Shown one piece after another: positions 32,689 to 40,088 of a stretch of DNA of 50,795 nt (its first letter is position 1; each line of letters opens with the position of its first letter). The notes below the pieces were generated by a model, which saw only the letters and a list, made by a program, of their open reading frames with translations, was not told where the DNA came from and did not search any database. Origin of the DNA: Dinghuibacter sp035492835 (lineage in GTDB: Bacteria; Bacteroidota; Bacteroidia; Chitinophagales; Chitinophagaceae). Made by a program: the position numbers and the translations under genes. The stretch is from positions 1 to 50,795 of the forward strand of contig NZ_DATJIY010000223.1 in the NCBI RefSeq assembly GCF_035492835.1, read 5' to 3'.

Positions 32689-33308
32689 AACCGTTTGCCG
32701 TCCTGTGCGGGGCGCAGCTGCTGCTGTTGGGGATGACGGTCCGGGCGTTGCTGCTTCCGCATGCCTGGGGGTCGGGGTATGTCCACGAGCCGTGGTTGTT
32801 GATCGTGCATTCGATACTGACGGGGGTGTGGGTGTACTCGAATCTGTATATGGTCCGGCTGCTCAGGGAACCGCGTTGGATCGTGGCGGCGCTGCAGCTC
32901 AACCTGTCGGTCTGGGCCATCAGCATCGCGGAGTGGCTGCTGACGCTCCTGTACCGGCGTTTCCACGAGATTGGCTATCTCCTGCGGTACTACCCGGCGC
33001 GGTGGATATTCTGGGTGACCCTCGGGGTCGCGATCTTTGAAACGGTGGCGTTCCTACGGGTGAGCGCGCCCGACATCCGGAGGCCGTTCAGGCAGATGGG
33101 GTGGAACTTTGCGGTATCCATCACCGTTGGGCTCATCTGGCGGCTTTTTGCCCTGGAGCATTGGCCGCACCCCAATTATTATAGTCTTATCTGGACGATA
33201 CACTTGCCGGCGCTGTTGATCAGCATCCGGCTGACGTATCGTTTTTGGCGGGGGGACCTGGCCCGGACGGCGGGGTGGGAACGGGAGGTGGAGACGCTGG
33301 GGTCATGA
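32685..33308 (+). CDS. Hypothetical integral membrane protein
   Basis: 207 residues with about six hydrophobic segments, starting MKPFAVLCGAQLLLLGMTVRALLLP. The start is fixed by the ATGA overlap with the previous gene. Topology, size and the charged C-terminal tail resemble the neighbour and the protein at 35558. All three may belong to one expanded but undescribed family, although no diagnostic motif is visible. The 3' end overlaps a convergent small gene by 6 bp. Confidence 0.65.
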   Translation: MKPFAVLCGAQLLLLGMTVRALLLPHAWGSGYVHEPWLLIVHSILTGVWVYSNLYMVRLLREPRWIVAALQLNLSVWAISIAEWLLTLLYRRFHEIGYLLRYYPARWIFWVTLGVAIFETVAFLRVSAPDIRRPFRQMGWNFAVSITVGLIWRLFALEHWPHPNYYSLIWTIHLPALLISIRLTYRFWRGDLARTAGWEREVETLGS

Positions 33309-33533
33309 GGACATCGCCTGTGGCAATTCGCCCTGGCGGATCGCGGCGCCGAGGGCCTGGACAAAGGCGGTGGACGCGCCCGATGATTCTTCTATCCACG
33401 TATCGCCCCGGTAACGGAGGTTGAAGACGACCTTCCCTTCGCGGAGGATATGGTAAATCGTGTCCAGGCTAAATGTTTCAGGTAAGACTTCAAAATGATA
33501 GTTGGCTCCCTGAAAAGGCATATGGATTTTCAC
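33303..33533 (-). CDS. Small hypothetical protein
   Basis: 76 residues from GTG 33533 (MKIHMPFQGANYHFEVLPE), or 72 from ATG at 33521. No membrane segment or signal peptide is present. The alternating hydrophobic pattern in NYHFEVLPE, KVVFNLRYRGDTWIE suggests a small beta-rich domain with a helical end. It resembles short cytosolic proteins common in Chitinophagaceae, but I cannot name a family or role. It stands alone on the minus strand. Confidence 0.6.
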   Translation of the reverse strand: MKIHMPFQGANYHFEVLPETFSLDTIYHILREGKVVFNLRYRGDTWIEESSGASTAFVQALGAAIRQGELPQAMSS

Positions 33534-33552
33534 GGCTGAGGTTTTAATAAGA

Positions 33553-33580
33553 GAAAGGGCCCTTTGCGGGACCCTTTCCG
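33553..33580. other. Hairpin GAAAGGG-CCC/GGG-CCCTTTC in the leader of the small gene
   Basis: GAAAGGGCCC and GGGACCCTTTC form a long near-perfect stem over TTTGC. It lacks a good T-tract on either strand, with only TTTCTCTTATT on the minus side. The rest of 33534-33833 is AT-richer than average and shows another short inverted repeat (GTGTAA/TTACAC, near 33611-33635) but no gene I can support. Confidence 0.4.
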
Positions 33581-33833
33581 TGGGTGCTTGACATAGGTTA
33601 GCATAACCGGTGTAATGTATCTGTGTTTTACACTGACAATTTCATACCAAAGTTGGGGCTTTCTATGGAAGGAGGCGACAAAGACATGTTAAAAGATTGA
33701 CAGCAAATATTTTACTTTTCCCTCTGGCGGATGCGCGTCGTTTCATGCTAAATCAAGCCTGGACTGGATAGCGGAAAGAATTCCACAGCGCAGGCGCTAC
33801 ATTTTTTCCGAGATTTAACTTAACATTGTGTTC

Positions 33834-34715
33834 ATGTCGACGCGCTCGGATACGTTTATAAGACCAATGCTTGCCAAGGAAGTCCGCGAACCATTTTCAG
33901 ACGAACACTGGATATACGAAGTTAAATGGGACGGATACCGCGCCATCGCCGAGCTCCACGGCCTCCAGGTGCGGTTGTATTCCCGGAGCGGCGCCGACTT
34001 TGCTCCCCTCTTTCCGAACCTGGTGACGGCGCTGGCGCAGTTGAACCTGGACACCGTCCTCGATGGGGAAATCATCGCGGTGGACGCCGACGGGCGCTCG
34101 TGTATCGAATACCTGGAGCAATACCCCCACCGGCCGGGTCTGGCGCTGCGGTACCAGGTGTTTGACCTGTTATATAAGGACGGTCACCGGTTGGAGGACC
34201 AGCCGCTCCTGTGGCGTAAGCAGCTGCTCCGCGATGTGATTTTGAAGGCCTCGGAGCTCATCCGGTTTAGCGAGCACGTCCGGGGCGACGGGGTCGGGTT
34301 CTTCCGCGAAGCCGTTGCGGGCGGGCTCGAGGGTGTGATGGGTAAGCGCCTGGACAGCGCCTATGCGGAGGGGCACCGCTCCCCGGACTGGCTCAAGATT
34401 AAAACCCGTCAGGAAGACGAAGCCATTATCGTTGGGTATACGCCGTCGGGGTTGGTGCTGGGGCGGTACCTGGAGCTGCGGTTGCGCTTTGCGGGGTTTG
34501 TTGCGGTGACGCCGCCGGACGAGGTGGTGGCGCTGCCGGTGGCTGAGGCGTCTTTTTCTTTGGAGGATATTCCTGCGGACGTTCGGTGGGTCTCCCCTAC
34601 CCTTGTCTGTGGGATACGGTATACGGAATTGGATTCTTTTGGTCGGTTCCTGGGCGCCCGGTTTGCGGGGCTGCGGCGGGACAAGGAGCCGCATGAGGTG
34701 CGGGGGCACGACTAG
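33834..34715 (+). CDS. Stand-alone ATP-dependent DNA ligase (LigD ligase-domain type)
   Basis: 293 residues from ATG 33834; a GTG at 33828 is also in frame. The adenylation domain has motif I IYEVKWDGYRA with the catalytic Lys, motif III-like TVLDGEIIAVDADG, motif IV GLEGVMGKRLDSAYAEG and motif V DWLKIKTR. An OB-fold-like region of about 90 residues follows. The size equals the ligase module of LigD, but there is no polymerase or phosphoesterase domain here and no ku gene in the window. Such enzymes seal nicks, in NHEJ-like or other repair. It is monocistronic. Confidence 0.9.
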   Translation: MSTRSDTFIRPMLAKEVREPFSDEHWIYEVKWDGYRAIAELHGLQVRLYSRSGADFAPLFPNLVTALAQLNLDTVLDGEIIAVDADGRSCIEYLEQYPHRPGLALRYQVFDLLYKDGHRLEDQPLLWRKQLLRDVILKASELIRFSEHVRGDGVGFFREAVAGGLEGVMGKRLDSAYAEGHRSPDWLKIKTRQEDEAIIVGYTPSGLVLGRYLELRLRFAGFVAVTPPDEVVALPVAEASFSLEDIPADVRWVSPTLVCGIRYTELDSFGRFLGARFAGLRRDKEPHEVRGHD

Positions 34716-34751
34716 ACATGGGCCCGGCGCCAGCCGCGGGGCCGCGACTGT

Positions 34752-35513
34752 TTAGGCGCCTTGTATATCGCAGGTGCTGTCGATCCTCATCCGGACGGAC
34801 TTACCGCCGGCCTCGAGGACTCCTTCGGCTTTTAACAGGGTTTGACCGTCCAGGACCATGCCGGTGCGCTCGTCGACGTGGAGCATGCCGTGCTGGCGGC
34901 CCTTTAGCGTGAGGTTGCCGGGATGGGATTCGCCCCGGAGGTCGACGCGGATCAGGTCGACGTCTGACTCGGTTTGGATATATAATATACCCGCCCGGCG
35001 TTTGGTCAGGGTAAAACGGGTGGTGATCGGGATGTGCGGATCGGCGTTCAGGGTATCGAGCCCCGTCCAGGAGTCGCCGATGGCGACGGGGTGATTGGGG
35101 AAGATGCGCCAGCTTTTTTCGAGCAGGTGCCCGACGTATTCCTGGTCTTGCCGGGGCAGGCCGGCGAGGTCCATGACACGGCCCTGGGGGTCGAGGCGGC
35201 AGTCGAGGGGGGGTGCCTTTTCGGATCGGTTCGTTTCTTTGCCGTTAGCGGCCTGCGTGTGCGTATCGAGGCCGTCTATGGATATTTGCAGGCCGTTTTG
35301 CTTTGCTTCAGAATGATAACTGAGCGCTACGTTATGCTCGCGGAAAACCTTCGCTCCTCCTTCGGTGGACATCGACCGGGTCCGTTCGGATACCAGGTAG
35401 TGATAGACCGCGCCGGGCTGGGGGTTGAAATACATCGTCAGACGGGCGTCCGGCGTACAGCTCCATAAAACCATGCCCGCGCCAAAAACGAGTATCGACC
35501 ATTCTGCCTTCAT
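34752..35513 (-). CDS. Putative lipoprotein, DUF6263-like
   Basis: 253 residues with a lipoprotein-type signal (AGMVLWSC, likely lipidated Cys19). The mature protein is beta-strand rich and has the pattern of a periplasmic DUF6263-type protein: PGAVYHYLVSERTRS near the start, GDSWTGLDTLNADP in the middle, and a C-terminal VDERTGMVLDG segment. No enzymatic motif is visible. It faces a divergent membrane protein across a 44-bp gap that holds a TATTCTTG box for the rightward gene. The function is unknown. Confidence 0.7.
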   Translation of the reverse strand: MKAEWSILVFGAGMVLWSCTPDARLTMYFNPQPGAVYHYLVSERTRSMSTEGGAKVFREHNVALSYHSEAKQNGLQISIDGLDTHTQAANGKETNRSEKAPPLDCRLDPQGRVMDLAGLPRQDQEYVGHLLEKSWRIFPNHPVAIGDSWTGLDTLNADPHIPITTRFTLTKRRAGILYIQTESDVDLIRVDLRGESHPGNLTLKGRQHGMLHVDERTGMVLDGQTLLKAEGVLEAGGKSVRMRIDSTCDIQGA

Positions 35514-35557
35514 GGATGATTTGTTTGTTGGGTGAATTTACGTATTCTTGGTGAGGT

Positions 35558-36142
35558 ATGGAGGTTCGCATTCTTACGGTGGGATTCTGGATGATCGTCG
35601 TGGCGTTGTTGCTGCGGGTGACGCTGCTGGCGGGGACGTTCCTGTTTCCTTTTTTTGACCTTACCCGGTTGGGCTGGGTAGTGGTGTCGTGGATGGTCTT
35701 TGCCTATACGGCGGTGATCGGGTATGTGGCGTGGTTGTTCCGGGAGCAGCAGTGGATCGTGGTTTGTTCTTTTTTATATATCCTTACGCGGGCGTTCGAT
35801 CTGCTGGTGTTGGGAGGCGTGCCGCACGATACCCTCCGGTTCGCTCTATTGGCCATCGTGGGGGATGTCCCGTGTATCGTGTCGGGAATCGCCTGGATGC
35901 GCGTGTCGCGGCAACCGATCGCGCCGTATTTCTGGACGCTGGGCGGGTTGTATGTGGGGTGGCTGGTGCTGCTGGCGGGGAACCGGGTGCTTTTCGTGGC
36001 GACGCACGCGATACAGCTGGCGTTCGTGGATGTGGGGGTGAGCTTGTTGATACCGGTGCCTACGTTGTTCCTGATTGCGCGGGCGCGGCGGTGGGTGCGG
36101 GAGGAAAGGGCGTTGGAGGAGGAGGTGTCGAAGTTGTCGTGA
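35558..36142 (+). CDS. Hypothetical integral membrane protein
   Basis: 194 residues with about six hydrophobic helices and a charged C-terminal tail (RARRWVREERALEEE). Size and helix spacing resemble the pair at 32077-33308. No recognised motif. It is divergent from the lipoprotein gene and may have its own promoter at about 35541 (TATTCTTG). Confidence 0.65.
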   Translation: MEVRILTVGFWMIVVALLLRVTLLAGTFLFPFFDLTRLGWVVVSWMVFAYTAVIGYVAWLFREQQWIVVCSFLYILTRAFDLLVLGGVPHDTLRFALLAIVGDVPCIVSGIAWMRVSRQPIAPYFWTLGGLYVGWLVLLAGNRVLFVATHAIQLAFVDVGVSLLIPVPTLFLIARARRWVREERALEEEVSKLS

Positions 36143-36172
36143 GTTTTCCGGGTTTTGTAAGGAAAAAACTTC

Positions 36173-36203
36173 TTGGAGGTTTTGTGTTGGGGCTCTAGCT
36201 TTG
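36173..36203 (+). promoter_or_regulatory. Bacteroidota promoter: TTG (-33) and TAGCTTTG (-7)
   Basis: TTG at 36173-36175 and TAGCTTTG at 36196-36203 are 20 bp apart, matching the primary sigma-factor consensus of this phylum. The predicted start of transcription is near 36210. This fixes the next gene's start at 36227, not the upstream in-frame ATG. Confidence 0.65.
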
Positions 36204-36226
36204 TTGTACGATCAAGGTACACGCTC

Positions 36227-36568
36227 ATGGCCAAAAAATTTATCAAATTGTACGACACGTTAAAAGCCCACTTTGGGCAGGCGGATGCAGAAGCCATCGT
36301 GGATGGCATCGAGGAAATCGTAGACACCAGGAATGAGGTGCTGCGAAACGAGCTCGCGTCGAAAAGGGAATTATATGGGGTTAGAGATGAGTTGAAGAGC
36401 GAGATCGCCGATCTGCGACTGGATATGACGCGAGAATTTGCGACCGTCAGGGGTGAGATCGCTACGATTAAGGTAGGGTTGACAAAAACGATTTGGATAA
36501 CGTCTCTTGTTCAATTCCTTGCTGTTGTGGGCGCGCTGTTGGCAATTATACAATCGTTGAAAAAATAA
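36227..36568 (+). CDS. Coiled-coil protein with C-terminal membrane anchor (DUF1640-like)
   Basis: 113 residues. MAKKFIKLYDTLKAHFGQADAEAIVDGIEEI starts a helical N-terminal part. A heptad-rich coiled coil follows (about residues 30-85, NEVLRNELASKRELYGVRDELKSEIADL), then one C-terminal membrane helix (WITSLVQFLAVVGALLAII). This layout matches the bacterial DUF1640/CCDC90-like proteins related to mitochondrial uniporter regulators. It is probably an oligomeric tail-anchored protein. The function in bacteria is not established. It has its own promoter and terminator. Confidence 0.75.
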   Translation: MAKKFIKLYDTLKAHFGQADAEAIVDGIEEIVDTRNEVLRNELASKRELYGVRDELKSEIADLRLDMTREFATVRGEIATIKVGLTKTIWITSLVQFLAVVGALLAIIQSLKK

Positions 36569-36605
36569 TTCCACCCACGTGCAGCGAATCGCGCGAATCT
36601 TGTGA

Positions 36606-36634
36606 AATGCCCGCCCAGCGGGCGTTTTGCGTTT
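36606..36634 (+). terminator. Intrinsic terminator
   Basis: GCCCGC (36609-36614) and GCGGGC (36618-36623) form a tight stem over CCA and are followed by GTTTTGCGTTT. It lies 40 bp after the coiled-coil gene. Confidence 0.7.
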
Positions 36635-36661
36635 GATAACTAGCTGCTAACAAAGGAAGGC

Positions 36662-36692
36662 TTGCGGGGTGGCGGAGGGCGGCTTAGCTTTG
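36662..36692 (+). promoter_or_regulatory. Bacteroidota promoter: TTG (-33) and TAGCTTTG (-7)
   Basis: TTG at 36662-36664 and TAGCTTTG at 36685-36692 have 20-bp spacing. The -7 box is identical to the one at 36196. It drives the membrane protein gene at 36731 and argues against the upstream in-frame ATG at 36662 as a start. Confidence 0.7.
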
Positions 36693-36730
36693 TATCGACA
36701 ATTACCTCTCGTTTACCACAAATAATCCGT

Positions 36731-37174
36731 ATGACAGAAAATTTCTACGCTGAGCCTCATGAGTCCAAACTTTACCACAGCGAATCTATTCTTCTTGCTA
36801 CATTTTTTGGGGGCCCTCTGGTGGGGGGTTATATGACCGCCGAAAATTTCAAATTGATGGGGGAACCGGAAAAAGCCAAGCAGACCTGGGTGTTTTCATT
36901 CATCGGTATTGCGCTGCTGGTCGCCTTCATCCAATTCGTACAGTTCTCCAAAGTTCCCTGGTTCGTATTGCCGCTGGTGTACACGGCGCTGACCTATATC
37001 CCGATGAAGTGGATGCAGGGCCGGAAAATCCAGAGCCACCTGCTGTCGGGTGGTCAGCTGTACAAGGGCGACCGGGTGTTTGTAGTCAGTTTTGTAGGGG
37101 CGGTGGCGACCTATCTGGTGCTGCTGATCGCTAACATGTTCTTCCAGGCGGTGACCACAGGTGTGGTTTCCTAA
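36731..37174 (+). CDS. Hypothetical membrane protein
   Basis: 147 residues, starting MTENFYAEPHESKLYHSES. Three or four hydrophobic segments follow (ATFFGGPLVGGYMTA, FSFIGIALLVAFIQF, WFVLPLVYTALTYIP, FVVSFVGAVATYLVLLIANMF). The KLMGEPEKAKQTW loop and GGQLYKGD segment look conserved-type, but I recognise no family. It is transcribed alone from a good promoter and closed by a strong terminator. Confidence 0.7.
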   Translation: MTENFYAEPHESKLYHSESILLATFFGGPLVGGYMTAENFKLMGEPEKAKQTWVFSFIGIALLVAFIQFVQFSKVPWFVLPLVYTALTYIPMKWMQGRKIQSHLLSGGQLYKGDRVFVVSFVGAVATYLVLLIANMFFQAVTTGVVS

Positions 37175-37261
37175 GGAGACGGCGGAGCCGGCCGCAAAGG
37201 GCGGGGACCGCGCCGCAAAATCGGTCCGCTAGGATATATGGCATCTATGTTTGGACATATG

Positions 37262-37295
37262 AACACCCGGCTTCCCCGCCGGGTGTTTCCTTTTT
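37262..37295 (+). terminator. Intrinsic terminator
   Basis: AACACCCGGC (37262-37271) and GCCGGGTGTT (37278-37287) pair perfectly and are followed by TCCTTTTT. It is the first of two terminators in the 316-bp gap before the AraC gene. Confidence 0.8.
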
Positions 37296-37339
37296 ATGAC
37301 AACATTTAGTTAACAACGGGGTGTTTATAAATCATTGAT

Positions 37340-37457
37340 CTTCGGTTCAGAATTTACCTCCAAACATCATAAGCGGGGCGTGCTGTAAGGCATGACACGC
37401 ATACCACTGAACTCACCATGAACACGGGTCCCACTCCACGGAGTGGGATTTTTTTTT
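37340..37457 (+). ncRNA. Candidate small RNA ending at a strong terminator
   Basis: A second terminator (TCCCACTC/GAGTGGGA at 37429-37448 with nine T to 37457) follows only 130 bp after the previous one. No open frame of credible length lies between them. The segment contains GCGTG/CACGC complementary arms (about 37378-37400). A terminator with no gene suggests a short transcript, but no good -7 box was found, so the start is a guess. Confidence 0.3.
37429..37457 (+). terminator. Intrinsic terminator upstream of the AraC gene
   Basis: TCCCACTC (37429-37436) and GAGTGGGA (37441-37448) form a perfect stem with a 4-nt loop and nine T. An in-frame ATG for the AraC gene inside this hairpin (37443) is therefore very unlikely to be its start. 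Confidence 0.85.
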
Positions 37458-37490
37458 GTGGGGTCGGGGGGAGGATCGTACATTAAATGT

Positions 37491-38309
37491 ATGGAACGCA
37501 GCGAGCGCGGCTTTTTTTATGGCGATACCACGGAAATCATCCGGATGGACGGGATCACGCTGACGGATACGGCGTATACGCTGGACCGGGTGGGGTGGCA
37601 TTTTCATAAGGACGATTATTTCACGTTTTTGCTGGAGGGAGGCGTGGTGGAGGGGAATAAGAAGGAGGTATATGAGTGCGTGGCGGGGGACCTCCTTTTC
37701 CATAACTGGCAGGATGCGCATTATAATATAGCGTCCGGGCGGCCGACGCGGGGGTTTCATGTGGAATTGCAGGACGGCTGGTATGAACGGCTGGACGTTC
37801 CCGCGGACCTGACGGAAGGGAGCATCCGGGTTTTTAGCCCGATGATAAAGAAGATGATGTACAATATCGTCAGGGAAGCTAAGCTGGCGGGGACCGGAGG
37901 GCAGCTGGGAGTCGACGCCCTGCTGGTTCGGATCCTTGGGATCCTGGGGAAGGTCAGGGCGGAACGGGATGGCGTACGGCCGGCTTGGGTGGGCCGGGTG
38001 CGGGAGATCCTGCGGGACGAGGTCTCTTTTGCGTGGACGCTGGCAGGGATGGCCCGGGAGCTGAATATCCACCCGGTGCATTTATCGCGGGAGTTTTCCA
38101 AACATTTTCATACGAACCTCGGGGACTATCTGCGGATGGTCAAGGTACAGCGGGCGATGGCGCTTTTGACGGAACGGGGGCGGTCGCTGACGGATATCGC
38201 GCTGGAGTGCGGGTTCGCGGATCAGAGTCACTTTATACGGTCGTTCAAGGGGTATCAGGGGGTGACGCCGGCGGAGTACCGGAGGTTGTTGCGGCGCGGC
38301 CGATGTTAA
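37491..38309 (+). CDS. AraC-family transcriptional regulator
   Basis: 272 residues from ATG 37491. The N-terminal cupin-like sensing part contains VGWHFHKDDYFTFLLEGG and GDLLFHNWQDAHYN. The C-terminal AraC DNA-binding domain has two helix-turn-helix units: FAWTLAGMARELNIHPVHLSREFSKHF, then SLTDIALECGFADQSHFIRSFKGYQGVTPAEYRR, the family signature. A 13-bp palindrome TACATTAAATGTA overlaps the start codon and could be an autoregulatory site. The downstream hydrolase gene is a possible target because both face the same way 55 bp apart. Confidence 0.9.
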   Translation: MERSERGFFYGDTTEIIRMDGITLTDTAYTLDRVGWHFHKDDYFTFLLEGGVVEGNKKEVYECVAGDLLFHNWQDAHYNIASGRPTRGFHVELQDGWYERLDVPADLTEGSIRVFSPMIKKMMYNIVREAKLAGTGGQLGVDALLVRILGILGKVRAERDGVRPAWVGRVREILRDEVSFAWTLAGMARELNIHPVHLSREFSKHFHTNLGDYLRMVKVQRAMALLTERGRSLTDIALECGFADQSHFIRSFKGYQGVTPAEYRRLLRRGRC

Positions 38310-38364
38310 AATCATTCTATTTCGGGCGGCGGTGGTACCCTAGCTTAGCGCTAAATATTCGAAT

Positions 38365-40020
38365 ATGCGTTTCCTGCTCCTGCTGGCTGCCGTGCAGCTC
38401 TGGATGTCATCCGTTTCAGCCCAGGCGCCAGGCGACCTGGTGAAGACCCATGGTATCCACTCCCCTATCCACAAAGCCAATATCGGGCGGATCGTTTTTA
38501 CCGACCGGGAAATTCCGCCGGCGGACCTGACGGCGGGGGACTTCCTGCGTCATTATGTACTGACCAATAAGAGCGAGCTGTTTATCACGGCTTTTATGGG
38601 GAACTCGCTGACGAATGAGCTCCACCGGATGGCCCCGGGTTGGACGGCGGATAGTCTGACGAAAAACGGGGGGTACCAGCTCGCCCTGTTTGTCGACGGT
38701 AAGCTGGTGTATAAAAGCAATATCCAGGGGGCGCCGTATCCCATCGTCAAGGATACGGAGACGGCGCTTAGCAAGCCGCTGATCCGGAACGAAGGGGGAT
38801 GGTGGAGTCAATACTTCTGGCTGCGGTTTATGAATAATGGCGGGGATAGCGCGCTGACGGAGGGGGAGCACCTGCTGCGGTTGGAGATCAGGCCGTATTT
38901 ACGGGAGAAAACGGTTGCGCCCGAAACGGAAGGCGCGTTGCTGGCGGCGGGGGACCTGCCGATGATGGTGTATCGAAAACCGGTGATCGATGTCTCCCGG
39001 ATCACGCTGAGCGCCGTCCAGCCCTACAACGGTTTGGAGGTATCCAACAGCCCTTACGATACGAACAAGATGAAGATGTTGAGGGGCCTGATCGAAGCGG
39101 GTGTTTTTAAACAGATCAGTAGTATCGTGGTGATAAAAAACGGGAAAATCCTGGTCGAAGAATACTTCAACGGCGAAACACGGAACACCCTGCACGATCC
39201 GCGGTCGGCGGGGAAGTCGATCGCTTCGTCCGTGACGGGGATGGCGATAAGGGATGGGTATTTGAAGAGCGAGGACCAGACGCTGAAGGAGTTTTATCAT
39301 TTGCAGGATTATGCGCATTACGACCCGGAGAAGGAAAATGTGCGGTTGAAGGATTTGCTGACCATGTGCTCGGCCTTTGACGGGGATGACGGCGATGGCG
39401 GCTCGCCGGGGAACGAGGACAACATGTATCCCACGGATAATTGGGTGAAGTTCACGCTGGACCTGCCCCTCAGCCAAACGCGGCCGAGGGGCCGGTGGCA
39501 TTATTTCACGGCGGGGGCGATGCTGATGGGCGACATCCTGAATAAAAGCGTACAGGGCGGGTTGGATGCGTACGCGGACCTGAAGCTTTTTGCGCCGCTG
39601 GGCATCCGGGAGTACCAATGGCAGTATACGCCGAACCACGTGGCCAACACGGCGGGGGGCATCCAGCTCAAGGCGCTGGACTTTGCGAAATACGGGTTGT
39701 TGTATAAGAATGGAGGGGTGTGGAACGGTCAGCAGGTGTTGCCGGCGGCCTGGATTGCCAAAACCTTTACGAAGTACCACGCGATTCCCGGGCGGGTTAA
39801 CGAATATTATGGGTATCTCTTCTGGAACAAGACCTACCACGTCGGTTTGACTGCTTATGAGACGTGGTATGCAGCGGGCAACGGGGGGAATAAGATATTT
39901 ATTTTCCCATCGGCGCCGCTGGTGGTGGTGCTGACGGCGACAGCGTATGGGCAGCCGTATGCGCATACGCAGGAGGACAGGATGATGGAGGAGTATATCC
40001 TGCCGGCGGTGCTTCAATAG
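38365..40020 (+). CDS. Secreted class-C beta-lactamase-like serine hydrolase
   Basis: 551 residues. A signal peptide (about 1-19, ending VSAQA) is followed by a beta-sandwich-like N-terminal part of about 200 residues and then a serine hydrolase of the beta-lactamase/DD-peptidase fold. The SxxK motif is Ser281-Ala-Gly-Lys284 in DPRSAGKSIASSVTGMA. HYFTAGAML stands in the YxN position and YAAGNGGNKIFIFP in the HxG position. The family includes esterases, DD-peptidases and amidases, so a beta-lactam substrate is not implied. The long N-terminal extension is unlike plain beta-lactamases. It is probably periplasmic or surface located. Confidence 0.87.
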   Translation: MRFLLLLAAVQLWMSSVSAQAPGDLVKTHGIHSPIHKANIGRIVFTDREIPPADLTAGDFLRHYVLTNKSELFITAFMGNSLTNELHRMAPGWTADSLTKNGGYQLALFVDGKLVYKSNIQGAPYPIVKDTETALSKPLIRNEGGWWSQYFWLRFMNNGGDSALTEGEHLLRLEIRPYLREKTVAPETEGALLAAGDLPMMVYRKPVIDVSRITLSAVQPYNGLEVSNSPYDTNKMKMLRGLIEAGVFKQISSIVVIKNGKILVEEYFNGETRNTLHDPRSAGKSIASSVTGMAIRDGYLKSEDQTLKEFYHLQDYAHYDPEKENVRLKDLLTMCSAFDGDDGDGGSPGNEDNMYPTDNWVKFTLDLPLSQTRPRGRWHYFTAGAMLMGDILNKSVQGGLDAYADLKLFAPLGIREYQWQYTPNHVANTAGGIQLKALDFAKYGLLYKNGGVWNGQQVLPAAWIAKTFTKYHAIPGRVNEYYGYLFWNKTYHVGLTAYETWYAAGNGGNKIFIFPSAPLVVVLTATAYGQPYAHTQEDRMMEEYILPAVLQ

Positions 40021-40025
40021 AAAAA

Positions 40026-40086
40026 GCCGCCCCTTCCCAGCCCGCTGCGCGGGGCGCGATGCGGGGAGGGAAAGGGCGGCGAAAAA
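40026..40086. terminator. Bidirectional terminator between convergent genes
   Basis: GCCGCCCCTTCCC (40026-40038) pairs with GGGAGGGAAAGGGCGGC (about 40064-40080), with an internal GC-rich loop. AAAAA lies on the left and GAAAAAA on the right, giving T-tracts best placed for the leftward OmpA transcript and weakly for the hydrolase. Confidence 0.7.
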
Positions 40087-40088
40087 AG

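Noticed and set aside
37443..37490. Upstream start for the AraC gene
   Set aside because: It falls inside a perfect terminator hairpin and T-tract.
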